Part shown: positions 24,346 to 31,652 of the stretch, one piece after another
How the letters are laid out: each line of letters starts with the position of its first letter
How positions within the stretch are numbered: position 1 is the first letter of the stretch
Source of the DNA: Roseateles_B sp041913905
GTDB taxonomy: Bacteria; Pseudomonadota; Gammaproteobacteria; Burkholderiales; Burkholderiaceae_C
Length of the DNA stretch: 64,000 nucleotides
Direction: 5' to 3'
Assembly (NCBI GenBank): GCA_041913905.1
Contig: JAYSEK010000002.1
Location: forward strand, 135,442 to 199,441
The notes under the pieces: generated by a model
Database searches by the model: none
Told to the model about the DNA's origin: nothing
Seen by the model: the letters and a program-made list of their open reading frames with translations, nothing else
Position numbers and translations under genes: made by a program

Positions 24346-24615
24346 ATGAGCAAAGCCACAGCGACTCCGCCTCAGGTCTCCGGACGCTCCGACAGCGCTG
24401 GAGAAGCACAGGATCTCAGCTACGAGCAGGCGCTCGACGAGCTGGAGCGACTCGTGGCAGCCATGGAAGCGGGGCAGCTGCCCCTGGACCAGTTACTTGG
24501 CAGTTACCGACGGGGCGCGGAACTCCTGGCCCTGTGCCGGGATCGTCTGCAGGCCGTCGAGCAGCAGGTCAAAGTGCTGGAGACGGGCGAAATGCGTCCG
24601 TGGGAGGACGAATAA
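24346..24615 (+). CDS. xseB: Exodeoxyribonuclease VII small subunit
   Basis: 89 residues. Helical core: LSYEQALDELERLVAAMEAGQLPLDQLLGSYRRGAELLALCRDRLQ, the standard XseB segment, ending ETGEMRPW. Several XseB subunits bind the large subunit XseA, a single-strand-specific exonuclease. The N terminus of about 20 residues is low complexity. It is first in the conserved xseB-ispA-dxs operon, with 2 bp between its stop and the ispA start. A -10-like box ends 18 bp before the ATG. Confidence 0.96.
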   Translation: MSKATATPPQVSGRSDSAGEAQDLSYEQALDELERLVAAMEAGQLPLDQLLGSYRRGAELLALCRDRLQAVEQQVKVLETGEMRPWEDE

Positions 24616-24617
24616 GA

Positions 24618-25505
24618 ATGGATGCAGGCGTGTTTGATCAGTGGGCCGCGCGCAGTCTGGCGCAGGTGGAACAGGCATTGGATGAATGGACGCCGGCGGA
24701 TGCCCCGGCAGGTCTGGGCGAGGCCATGCGATACGCCGTGCTCGGTGCCGGCAAGCGGCTTCGCCCGCTGCTGGTGCTGGCCGCCGCCGAGGCGGCCGCC
24801 GCACAAGGCGAGGCCGCACTGCGTGCCGCCTGCGCCGTCGAGCTGATCCACGCCTATTCGCTGGTCCATGACGACATGCCCTGCATGGACAACGACGTGC
24901 TGCGCCGTGGCAAGCCCACCGTGCACGTGCAGTTCGGCGAAGCCCAGGCCATGCTGGCCGGCGACGCCATGCAGGCCCTGGCCTTCGAGGTGCTGACGCC
25001 CGATGGCGGCATGGACGCCGCTCTGCAGGCGCGCCTGTGCCGTCTGCTGGCCCGGGCTTCCGGCCACGCGGGCATGGCCGGCGGCCAGGCCATCGACCTG
25101 GCCAGCATCGGCAAGGCGCTCGACGAGCGCGAGCTGCGCGACATGCACCGCCGCAAGACCGGCGTGCTGCTGCAGGCCAGCGTGCTGATGGGGGCGGCCT
25201 GCGGCGATGTGTCCGAGCCGGGCTGGCAGGCGCTGAGCGACTACGGCGCTGCGCTGGGGCTGGCCTTCCAGGTGGTCGATGACATCCTGGACGTCACGCA
25301 GGATTCCTCCGTGCTGGGCAAGACGGCGGGCAAGGACCAGGCCTGCGACAAGCCCACCTATGTCAGCCTGCTGGGCCTGGACGGCGCACGCACCTATGCC
25401 GAGCAACTGCGCGGCAAGGCCCATGCGGCGCTGGCTGCCAGCGGGCTGGAGAACACGGCCTGGCTCAGCGTGCTGGCCGACAAGGTCGTGGACCGCGACA
25501 ACTGA
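24618..25505 (+). CDS. ispA: Farnesyl diphosphate synthase (polyprenyl synthetase)
   Basis: 295 residues. It condenses IPP with DMAPP and GPP to farnesyl diphosphate, feeding quinones, undecaprenyl phosphate and hopanoids. It has the first Asp-rich motif in LVHDDMPCMDND, the GKRLRP IPP-binding segment near residue 50, GGQAIDL, and the second Asp-rich motif QVVDDILD. Length and motifs match E. coli IspA. It is second in the operon, 27 bp before dxs, which supplies its precursors through the MEP pathway. Confidence 0.97.
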   Translation: MDAGVFDQWAARSLAQVEQALDEWTPADAPAGLGEAMRYAVLGAGKRLRPLLVLAAAEAAAAQGEAALRAACAVELIHAYSLVHDDMPCMDNDVLRRGKPTVHVQFGEAQAMLAGDAMQALAFEVLTPDGGMDAALQARLCRLLARASGHAGMAGGQAIDLASIGKALDERELRDMHRRKTGVLLQASVLMGAACGDVSEPGWQALSDYGAALGLAFQVVDDILDVTQDSSVLGKTAGKDQACDKPTYVSLLGLDGARTYAEQLRGKAHAALAASGLENTAWLSVLADKVVDRDN

Positions 25506-25532
25506 CCCCAAGAAGAAGAGCAGGGTTCCCCC

Positions 25533-27455
25533 ATGAGCTTTCCCTTGTTGCAGACCATCGACAGCCCCGCCGACCTGCGCCGCCTGCCGCGCGCGCAGCT
25601 CAAGCAGCTCGCCGACGAACTGCGTGCCTACGTGCTGGAGAGCGTGTCCAAGACGGGGGGGCATCTGGGCTCCAACCTGGGCACGGTCGAGCTGACGGTG
25701 GCGCTGCACTATGTGTTCAACACGCCGGAAGACCGCCTGGTCTGGGACGTGGGCCACCAGACCTATCCGCACAAGGTCCTGACGGGCCGCCGGGACCGCA
25801 TGCCGGGTCTGCGCCAGCTGGGCGGCATCAGCGGCTTTCCGCGCCGCGACGAGAGCGAATACGACACCTTCGGCACCGGCCACTCCTCGACCTCGATCTC
25901 TGCGGCCCACGGCATGGCCATGGCGGCCAAGCTCAAGGGCGAGAACCGCAAGGCCGTGGCCATCATCGGCGACGGCGCCATGACCGCGGGCATGGCCTTC
26001 GAGGCACTGAACAACGCCGGCGTGGCCCATGGCGGCCTGATGGGCGACGTGCTGGTGATCCTGAACGACAACGACATGTCGATCAGCCCGCCCGTCGGCG
26101 CTCTCAACAAGTACCTGGCCCGCCTGATGAGCGGCAGCTTCTACGCCGCCGCGCGCGAAGGTGCCAAGAGCGTGCTCAAGAACACGCCGCTGTACGAGTT
26201 CGCCCGCCGCTTCGAGGAGCACACCAAGGGCATGGTGGTGCCCGGCACCATCTTCGAGGAGTTCGGCTTCAACTACGTCGGCCCCATCGACGGCCACGAT
26301 CTTGATTCACTGATTCCCACGCTGGAGAACCTGCGCGACCGCAGCGGCCCGCAGTTCCTGCACGTGGTGACCAAGAAGGGCGCCGGCTACAAGCTGGCCG
26401 AAGCCGACCCGGTCAAGTACCACGCCGCCTCGGGCAAGTTCGACCCGGCCGTGGGCTTCGTCAAGTCAGCGGCGCCGGCCAAGCCGACCTTCACCCAGAT
26501 CTTCGGCGAATGGCTCTGCGACATGGCCGAGCAGGACGAACGCCTGGTGGGCATCACGCCCGCCATGCGCGAGGGCTCGGGCATGGTGGAGTTCCACAAG
26601 CGCTTTCCCACCCGCTATCACGACGTGGGCATCGCCGAGCAGCATTCGGTGACCTTTGCCGCCGGCCTGGCGTGCGAAGGCCTGAAGCCGGTGGTGGCCA
26701 TCTACTCGACCTTCCTGCAGCGCGCCTACGACCAGCTGATCCACGACGTGGCGCTGCAGAACCTGGACGTGCTCTTCGCGCTGGACCGCGCCGGGCTGGT
26801 CGGAGCCGACGGCGCCACGCATGCCGGCAACTACGACATCGCCTTCACCCGCTGCATCCCCTTGATGAGCGTGCTGACGCCGGCCGACGAAAACGAATGC
26901 CGCCAGGCGCTCTACACCGGCTACCAGCATGTGGGGCCCGTGACCGTGCGCTACCCGCGCGGTTCGGGCGTAGGCACGCCCATCCAGAAGGACATGCAGG
27001 CCTGGCCCTGGGGCAAGGGCGAGCTGCGGCGCGAATCGAGCAAGCCGCAAGGCCGTGCGGGCGCCCCGCGCATTGCCATCCTGGCCTTCGGCACGGTGCT
27101 GTATCCGGCCCTGCAGGCGGCCGAGCAGCTGGATGCGACGGTGGCCAATATGCGCTTCGTCAAACCCCTGGACATCGAGCTGGTCCGCCAGCTGGCCGAG
27201 AGCCACGATGCGCTGGTGACGGTGGAGGAAGGCTGCATCATGGGCGGTGCAGGCAGCGCGGTGATGGAGTCCCTGCAGTCCATGGGCCTGAACCTGCCGG
27301 TGCTGCAGCTGGGCCTGCCCGACCAGTTCATCGAGCATGGCGATCCGGTCAAGCTGATGGCGCAATGCGGGCTGGACGCCACGGGCATTGCCCAGTCCAT
27401 CCTTCAGCGCTTCGGCGCCCGCCCTGAGCTCCTGCGTCCGGCCGCGAACGAGTGA
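25533..27455 (+). CDS. dxs: 1-deoxy-D-xylulose-5-phosphate synthase
   Basis: 640 residues, full length. This thiamine-diphosphate enzyme joins pyruvate and glyceraldehyde-3-phosphate in the first step of the MEP isoprenoid pathway. The N-terminal domain has KTGGHLGSNLG, WDVGHQTYPHK and the ThDP/Mg site GDGAMTAGMAFEALNNAG followed by LNDNDMSIS. The transketolase-like middle domain has DVGIAEQHSVTFAAG, and the C-terminal domain has VEEGCIMGGAGSAV. It is third in the operon with xseB and ispA; folE2 follows after 167 bp. Confidence 0.98.
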   Translation: MSFPLLQTIDSPADLRRLPRAQLKQLADELRAYVLESVSKTGGHLGSNLGTVELTVALHYVFNTPEDRLVWDVGHQTYPHKVLTGRRDRMPGLRQLGGISGFPRRDESEYDTFGTGHSSTSISAAHGMAMAAKLKGENRKAVAIIGDGAMTAGMAFEALNNAGVAHGGLMGDVLVILNDNDMSISPPVGALNKYLARLMSGSFYAAAREGAKSVLKNTPLYEFARRFEEHTKGMVVPGTIFEEFGFNYVGPIDGHDLDSLIPTLENLRDRSGPQFLHVVTKKGAGYKLAEADPVKYHAASGKFDPAVGFVKSAAPAKPTFTQIFGEWLCDMAEQDERLVGITPAMREGSGMVEFHKRFPTRYHDVGIAEQHSVTFAAGLACEGLKPVVAIYSTFLQRAYDQLIHDVALQNLDVLFALDRAGLVGADGATHAGNYDIAFTRCIPLMSVLTPADENECRQALYTGYQHVGPVTVRYPRGSGVGTPIQKDMQAWPWGKGELRRESSKPQGRAGAPRIAILAFGTVLYPALQAAEQLDATVANMRFVKPLDIELVRQLAESHDALVTVEEGCIMGGAGSAVMESLQSMGLNLPVLQLGLPDQFIEHGDPVKLMAQCGLDATGIAQSILQRFGARPELLRPAANE

Positions 27456-27622
27456 GTCGGCGGGTGGGCGGGGGCGCCTGAATCTCCGTCAGAACCCCGC
27501 CTGAACCTCCGCCCGAAATCACGCGGCGGGCTACTTTAGAGACCTTGCCCGCACAGGCTTCGCCTGGACATGTCATGCTTGCGGCTTCCGGTGCTCTTTC
27601 TGGCCGGCCGTTTCCCTGTCTT

Positions 27623-28417
27623 ATGAATCAAGTCACCAGCAGCCTCCACATCCCCGACACCCAGAGCGAGCGCGACGAGCGTCATCTCGTGATCCAGCGC
27701 GTGGGCGTCAAGGACGTACGCTATCCCCTGCAGCTGCGCCTGGGCCGGGACACACAGCCCACCGTCGGGAGCTGGACGCTGGACGTGATGCTGCCGGCGG
27801 AGAAGAAGGGCACCCACATGTCCCGCTTCGTGGCCTGGCTGGACGCGCTGAAGGAGCCGCTGGATGCCACCGCGCTGCGCTGCCTGCACGAGCAGATGCT
27901 GGCGAAGCTGGAGGCGCGTGACGGTCGCATCGAGGTGCGCTTCACCTTCTTCCTGCGCAAGCGCGCGCCGGTCTCGGGCATCGAGAGCCTGCTGGACTAC
28001 CAAGGCGCGTTCATCACCGAGACCCGGGATGGCCGCACGCGCGTCTGGCTGGAGATCGCCGCACCGGTGAAGAGCCTGTGCCCCTGCTCCAAGGAAATCT
28101 CCGACTACGGCGCGCACAACCAGCGCTCCCTGGTCACCATCCGCGTCGAACTGCTGGACGACAGCCTGGGCTTGGCCGAGCTGGTGCGCGTGGCCGAGCA
28201 AAGCGCCTCCAGCGAGATCTGGCCGCTGCTCAAGCGCGCCGACGAGAAGTGGATCACCGAGCACGCCTACGAGAACCCCAAGTTCGTCGAGGATCTGGTG
28301 CGTGACGTCGCGCTGCGCCTGAATGCCGAGCCACGCATCGGCGCCTACCGGGCCGAGGTCGAGAACTTCGAGTCCATCCACAACCACAGCGCCTACGCCT
28401 GCATCGAGCGCGGCTGA
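27623..28417 (+). CDS. folE2: GTP cyclohydrolase FolE2 (type IB)
   Basis: 264 residues. It opens GTP to 7,8-dihydroneopterin triphosphate, the first step of folate synthesis, using a metal other than the strict zinc of FolE. Family signatures: RHLVIQRVGVKDVRYPL near the start, KGTHMSRF, and the metal-site Cys in KSLCPCSKEISDYGAHNQRS (Cys153, Cys155), then ENPKFVEDLVRD and VENFESIHNHSAYA. In some genomes folE2 is under Zur control. I see no clear Zur site, and folate genes are not adjacent. The start is the ATG 27623-27625. Confidence 0.97.
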   Translation: MNQVTSSLHIPDTQSERDERHLVIQRVGVKDVRYPLQLRLGRDTQPTVGSWTLDVMLPAEKKGTHMSRFVAWLDALKEPLDATALRCLHEQMLAKLEARDGRIEVRFTFFLRKRAPVSGIESLLDYQGAFITETRDGRTRVWLEIAAPVKSLCPCSKEISDYGAHNQRSLVTIRVELLDDSLGLAELVRVAEQSASSEIWPLLKRADEKWITEHAYENPKFVEDLVRDVALRLNAEPRIGAYRAEVENFESIHNHSAYACIERG

Positions 28418-28452
28418 GCGCGCCATCGCCGGGCCCGGCCTTCTGCCGTGGC

Positions 28453-28487
28453 CTTCAGCCTTCAGCCTTCAGCCTTCAGCCTTCAGC
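28453..28487. repeat. 7-bp tandem repeat (CTTCAGC) x5, spanning the lysR stop codon
   Basis: Five exact head-to-tail copies between the convergent folE2 and lysR genes. The stop of lysR (28476-28478) and its last Ala-Glu-Gly residues lie inside the array. Because the unit length is not a multiple of three, copy-number change on the coding side would alter the extreme C terminus. Confidence 0.97.
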
Positions 28488-29396
28488 CAGCGCCATTCGC
28501 ATGTGCGCCGCCTCCTCGCGCAAAGCACGCTGGAGGGGCTGCAGCAGGCCATGGCGGCTGCGCAGCAGCGGCTGCACCAGGTAGACCCGGTAGGGTACCG
28601 ATACAGCCATCCTTCGCAACTGCAGCCCCTGCCCGCTGAAGCGCAGCGCCGTCAGCGGGTTGAGGATGGACACCCCCAGGCCCTGGCGCACGCATTCGCA
28701 GATCGCGGCGGCGCTGTGCGTCTCCAGCTGCAGGCGGCGGGCAACGCCGGCTGCATCAAAGAGTGCGTCGAGCTGCTGGCGGTAGGGGTCGCGGCTGGCC
28801 AGGCTGATGAAGGCCTGGCCACGGAGGTCCGCCAGGCTCAAGCGCTCGCGCGCCAGCAGCGGATGGCCGTCCGGCAGCACGCAGACTTCATCCGCCTCGA
28901 ACAGCAGCTCGCTTTGCGTGCCCGGCGGCGACTGCGCCTGCTCGGTCAGGCCCAGGTCATAGCGTTGCTCGCTGAGCCATTCTTCCAGCAAGGGTGATTC
29001 CTGCGGCGTGATGCTGATGCGACCTTCAGGGGCCAGGTCTTGCCAGCGCCTGCAGGCGCCGGGCAGCAGGGCCTGCGTGAGGGCGGGCAGGCTCAGCACC
29101 TCCAGCACCGTGTCATGACCCTGGGCGAGGGCGCGAGCCCGTTGCACCACGCGATCCAGCCCGGCGTAGCTGCGCTGCACCTCCTCGAACAGGGCCAGTG
29201 CCGCCTGCGTGGGCTTGAGGCGGCCCCGCACGCGATCGAACAGCGCATAGCCCAGCAGGTACTCCAGCCGGGCCAACTCGCGGCTCAGCGTGGGCTGCGA
29301 GGTGTGCAGGCTGCGCGCGGCTTCGCTGACCCCACCGCTGAGCATCAGGGCTCGGAAGATCTCGATGTGCCGATGGCTGATCAGCTCGTGGTTCAT
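28476..29396 (-). CDS. lysR: LysR-family transcriptional regulator, probable activator of lysA
   Basis: 306 residues. The N-terminal winged helix-turn-helix has the typical MLSGGVSEAARSLHTSQPTLSRELARLE, and the C-terminal periplasmic-binding-like effector domain begins about residue 95. It is divergent from lysA with a 107-bp shared control region. In E. coli the homologous LysR activates lysA when diaminopimelate is present and lysine is low, so the same job is likely here. The start ATG 29394-29396 lies within the first of two matching CATGCTGCAAG words that may be its binding sites. Confidence 0.88.
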   Translation of the reverse strand: MNHELISHRHIEIFRALMLSGGVSEAARSLHTSQPTLSRELARLEYLLGYALFDRVRGRLKPTQAALALFEEVQRSYAGLDRVVQRARALAQGHDTVLEVLSLPALTQALLPGACRRWQDLAPEGRISITPQESPLLEEWLSEQRYDLGLTEQAQSPPGTQSELLFEADEVCVLPDGHPLLARERLSLADLRGQAFISLASRDPYRQQLDALFDAAGVARRLQLETHSAAAICECVRQGLGVSILNPLTALRFSGQGLQLRRMAVSVPYRVYLVQPLLRSRHGLLQPLQRALREEAAHMRMALAEG

Positions 29397-29479
29397 GCTG
29401 CAAGCATATCAAGCATGAATGAATGGAGAACAAAATGCTATTTGCGGATATGGATAATCGTCGGCATGCTGCAAGGCAT
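29394..29479. promoter_or_regulatory. lysR-lysA control region with a duplicated CATGCTGCAAG word
   Basis: CATGCTGCAAG occurs at 29394-29404 and again at 29465-29475, 71 bp apart. The first copy is part of the palindrome ATGCT-GCA-AGCAT (29395-29407). The second extends as ATGC-N6-GCAT. Paired sites of this kind fit a tetrameric LysR-type regulator that both autoregulates and activates the divergent gene. Confidence 0.55.
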
Positions 29480-29503
29480 TCCTGATCTAGCCCGGTGCCG
29501 ACC

Positions 29504-30748
29504 ATGACCCTGCCCCTGAATCCCGCCTCCATCCAGCAGCTGGCCCAGCAGTTCGGCACGCCGCTATGGATCTATGACGCGCCGACCATCCGCGAGCGCA
29601 TCGCCGCGCTGAGGTCCTTCGACACCATCCGCTTCGCGCAGAAGTCCTGCTCCAACACCCACCTGCTGCGCCTGATGCGCGAGCAGGGCGTGAAGGTGGA
29701 TGCGGTCTCGCGCGGCGAAATCCTCCGCGCCCTGGCCGCGGGCTACCAGCCGGGGACCGACGCGCAGGAGATCGTCTTCACCGCCGACCTGCTGGACCGG
29801 GCGACGCTGGACACCGTCGTCGAGCACCGCATCCCCGTGAATGCCGGCTCCATCGACATGCTGCGCCAGCTGGGCCCGCGCTCGCCAGGCCATCCGGTGT
29901 GGCTGCGCGTCAACCCGGGCTTCGGCCATGGCCACAGCAACAAGACCAACACGGGCGGCGAGCACAGCAAGCACGGCATCTGGCACGCCGAGCTGGGTGC
30001 GGCCCTGGCCGAGGTGAAGGCGCAGGGCCTGCAGCTCTACGGCCTGCACATGCACATCGGCTCCGGCGTCGACTACCGCCATCTGGCCCAGGTCTGCGAC
30101 GCCATGGTGGACCTGGTCCGGCAGGTGAAGGCGGCAGGCATGGACCTGCACGCGCTGTCCACCGGCGGCGGTCTTTCCATCCCTTACCGCGAAGGCGAGC
30201 CGGTCGTGGACACCGCCCATTACTTCGGGCTCTGGGACGCCGCCCGCCAGCAGGCCGGCGCCCTGCTGGGCCACGCGCTGCACCTGGAGATCGAGCCGGG
30301 CCGCTACCTGGTGGCCGAGTCCGGCAGCCTGATCACCGAGGTGCGCGCCGTCAAGGACGCGGGCCGCAACCATTTCGTGCTGGTCGACGCCGGCTTCAAT
30401 GAGCTGATGCGCCCCGCGATGTATGGCGCCTACCATGCCATGAGCCTGGTGCCGCAGGACGGCGTCCAGCGCCCCCAGCGGCCCACGGTGGTGGCCGGGC
30501 CGCTGTGCGAGTCAGGCGATGTCTTCACCCAGGGCGACGGCGGCGTGGTGCTGCCGCGTGAGCTGCCTGGCGCGCAGGTGGGGGATCTGCTGGTGATCCA
30601 TGACACAGGCGCCTACGGTGCGTCTATGTCCAGCAACTACAACTCGCGGCCCCTGTGCGCCGAGGTTCTGCTGGAGGGCGATGACGCCCGCCTGATCCGC
30701 CGGCGTCAGACCCTGGACGAGCTGCTGGCCCTGGAGCAAGGCCTCTGA
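29504..30748 (+). CDS. lysA: Diaminopimelate decarboxylase
   Basis: 414 residues, a fold-III PLP enzyme that makes L-lysine from meso-diaminopimelate. The PLP lysine is at about 47 in RFAQKSCSN. Other active-site segments are LHMHIGSG, STGGGLSIPY, EPGRYLVAESG, and CESGDVF with Cys and Glu at the dimer active site; DTGAYG lies near the end. It belongs to the E. coli-like LysA subgroup controlled by a divergent LysR. The ATG at 29504 is chosen; a GTG at 29495 in frame would add three residues. Neither has a strong ribosome-binding site. Confidence 0.95.
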   Translation: MTLPLNPASIQQLAQQFGTPLWIYDAPTIRERIAALRSFDTIRFAQKSCSNTHLLRLMREQGVKVDAVSRGEILRALAAGYQPGTDAQEIVFTADLLDRATLDTVVEHRIPVNAGSIDMLRQLGPRSPGHPVWLRVNPGFGHGHSNKTNTGGEHSKHGIWHAELGAALAEVKAQGLQLYGLHMHIGSGVDYRHLAQVCDAMVDLVRQVKAAGMDLHALSTGGGLSIPYREGEPVVDTAHYFGLWDAARQQAGALLGHALHLEIEPGRYLVAESGSLITEVRAVKDAGRNHFVLVDAGFNELMRPAMYGAYHAMSLVPQDGVQRPQRPTVVAGPLCESGDVFTQGDGGVVLPRELPGAQVGDLLVIHDTGAYGASMSSNYNSRPLCAEVLLEGDDARLIRRRQTLDELLALEQGL

Positions 30749-30769
30749 CGGCTTTGTGACAGAAATTTT

Positions 30770-30837
30770 CTATCAGTGAACGCACTTGATAGGGTTGTTC
30801 AATAGACGGGGGCAATAGGGGCGATTTGATAAATCAA
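30770..30837. promoter_or_regulatory. Dyads and phased ATAG repeats upstream of ahpC
   Basis: The 155-bp gap before ahpC holds CTATCA-N11-TGATAG (30770-30775/30787-30792), ATAG at 30789, 30802 and 30815 with an exact 13-bp period, and the palindrome TTGAT-AA-ATCAA (30826-30837). OxyR sites are built from ATAG/CTAT elements, but their usual spacing differs, so OxyR control is only a suggestion. No oxyR gene is in the window. Confidence 0.5.
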
Positions 30838-30903
30838 AGCTAAGGGACCAGGGATGACCATAAGATTCAGTCCATCCCAACAACCCAACAGCGGAGATTC
30901 CCG

Positions 30904-31467
30904 ATGTCCCTGATCAACACCCAAGTCCAGCCCTTCAAGACCGAAGCCTTCCACAACGGCAAGTTCGTTGAAGTGACGGAAGCCAGCCTGAAGGGCAAGT
31001 GGTCCGTGTTCGTGTTCATGCCGGCCGCCTTCACCTTCAACTGCCCGACCGAGGTTGAAGACGCCGCCGAGCAATACGCCGAATTCCAGAAGGCCGGTGC
31101 AGAGATCTACATCATCACCACCGACACGCACTTCTCGCACAAGGTGTGGCACGAGACCTCCCCGGCCGTGGGCAAGGCCAAGTTCCCCCTGGTCGGCGAC
31201 CCCACCCACAAGCTGACCCGCGCCTTTGGCGTGCACATCGAGGAAGAAGGCCTGGCCCTGCGCGGCACCTTCGTGATCAATCCCGAGGGCGTGATCAAGA
31301 CCGCCGAAGTGCATGACAACGCCATCGCCCGTGACATGAAGGAAACCCTGCGCAAGCTGCGTGCGGCCCAGTACGTGGCCAGCCACCCCGGCCAGGTCTG
31401 CCCCGCCAAGTGGAACGAAGGCGCCAAGACCCTGACCCCCTCGCTGGATCTCGTCGGCAAGATCTGA
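30904..31467 (+). CDS. ahpC: Alkyl hydroperoxide reductase C (typical 2-Cys peroxiredoxin)
   Basis: 187 residues, the canonical AhpC size. The peroxidatic Cys47 is in FTFNCPTEVED, and the resolving Cys166 is in HPGQVCPAKW near the C terminus. It reduces H2O2, organic peroxides and peroxynitrite, and is recycled by AhpF, encoded 185 bp downstream on the same strand. The start ATG 30904-30906 follows GGAG. The upstream gap carries several dyads that could be peroxide-responsive sites. The gap to ahpF contains a 37-nt hairpin element, which may uncouple expression of the two genes. Confidence 0.97.
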   Translation: MSLINTQVQPFKTEAFHNGKFVEVTEASLKGKWSVFVFMPAAFTFNCPTEVEDAAEQYAEFQKAGAEIYIITTDTHFSHKVWHETSPAVGKAKFPLVGDPTHKLTRAFGVHIEEEGLALRGTFVINPEGVIKTAEVHDNAIARDMKETLRKLRAAQYVASHPGQVCPAKWNEGAKTLTPSLDLVGKI

Positions 31468-31486
31468 CCCCGATGAGCCACCCCCG

Positions 31487-31554
31487 GAGCGCCAGCGGCG
31501 CTCCTCCTCAAGGGGGCGAGCCCGATGGCCCGGCAACGCCGGATCCACGGGCTC
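31487..31554. repeat. Two-hairpin intergenic repeat element, copy 1
   Basis: A small hairpin GAGCGCC-agc-GGCGCTC (31487-31503) is followed after 14 bases by a 37-nt nested hairpin (31518-31554). The outer arms are GAGCCCG/CGGGCTC and the inner arms CCGGC/GCCGG, preceded by CTCAAGGGGGC. The same design and the same 37-nt length recur at 53198-53234. The element lies between ahpC and ahpF and looks like a REP-type element. Confidence 0.8.
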
Positions 31555-31652
31555 CTCTCGATCAAACCCCTCGAGCCATCCTCAAAGCGCCCTGAGATTC
31601 ATGGGTGCTTTCAGAGTGGCTTGGATGACCACGACTGAACAAGGAGCACACC

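Noticed and set aside
27456..27622. Riboswitch or Zur site upstream of folE2
   Set aside because: No THF or other riboswitch-like pairing or clear Zur palindrome was seen in the 167-bp gap.
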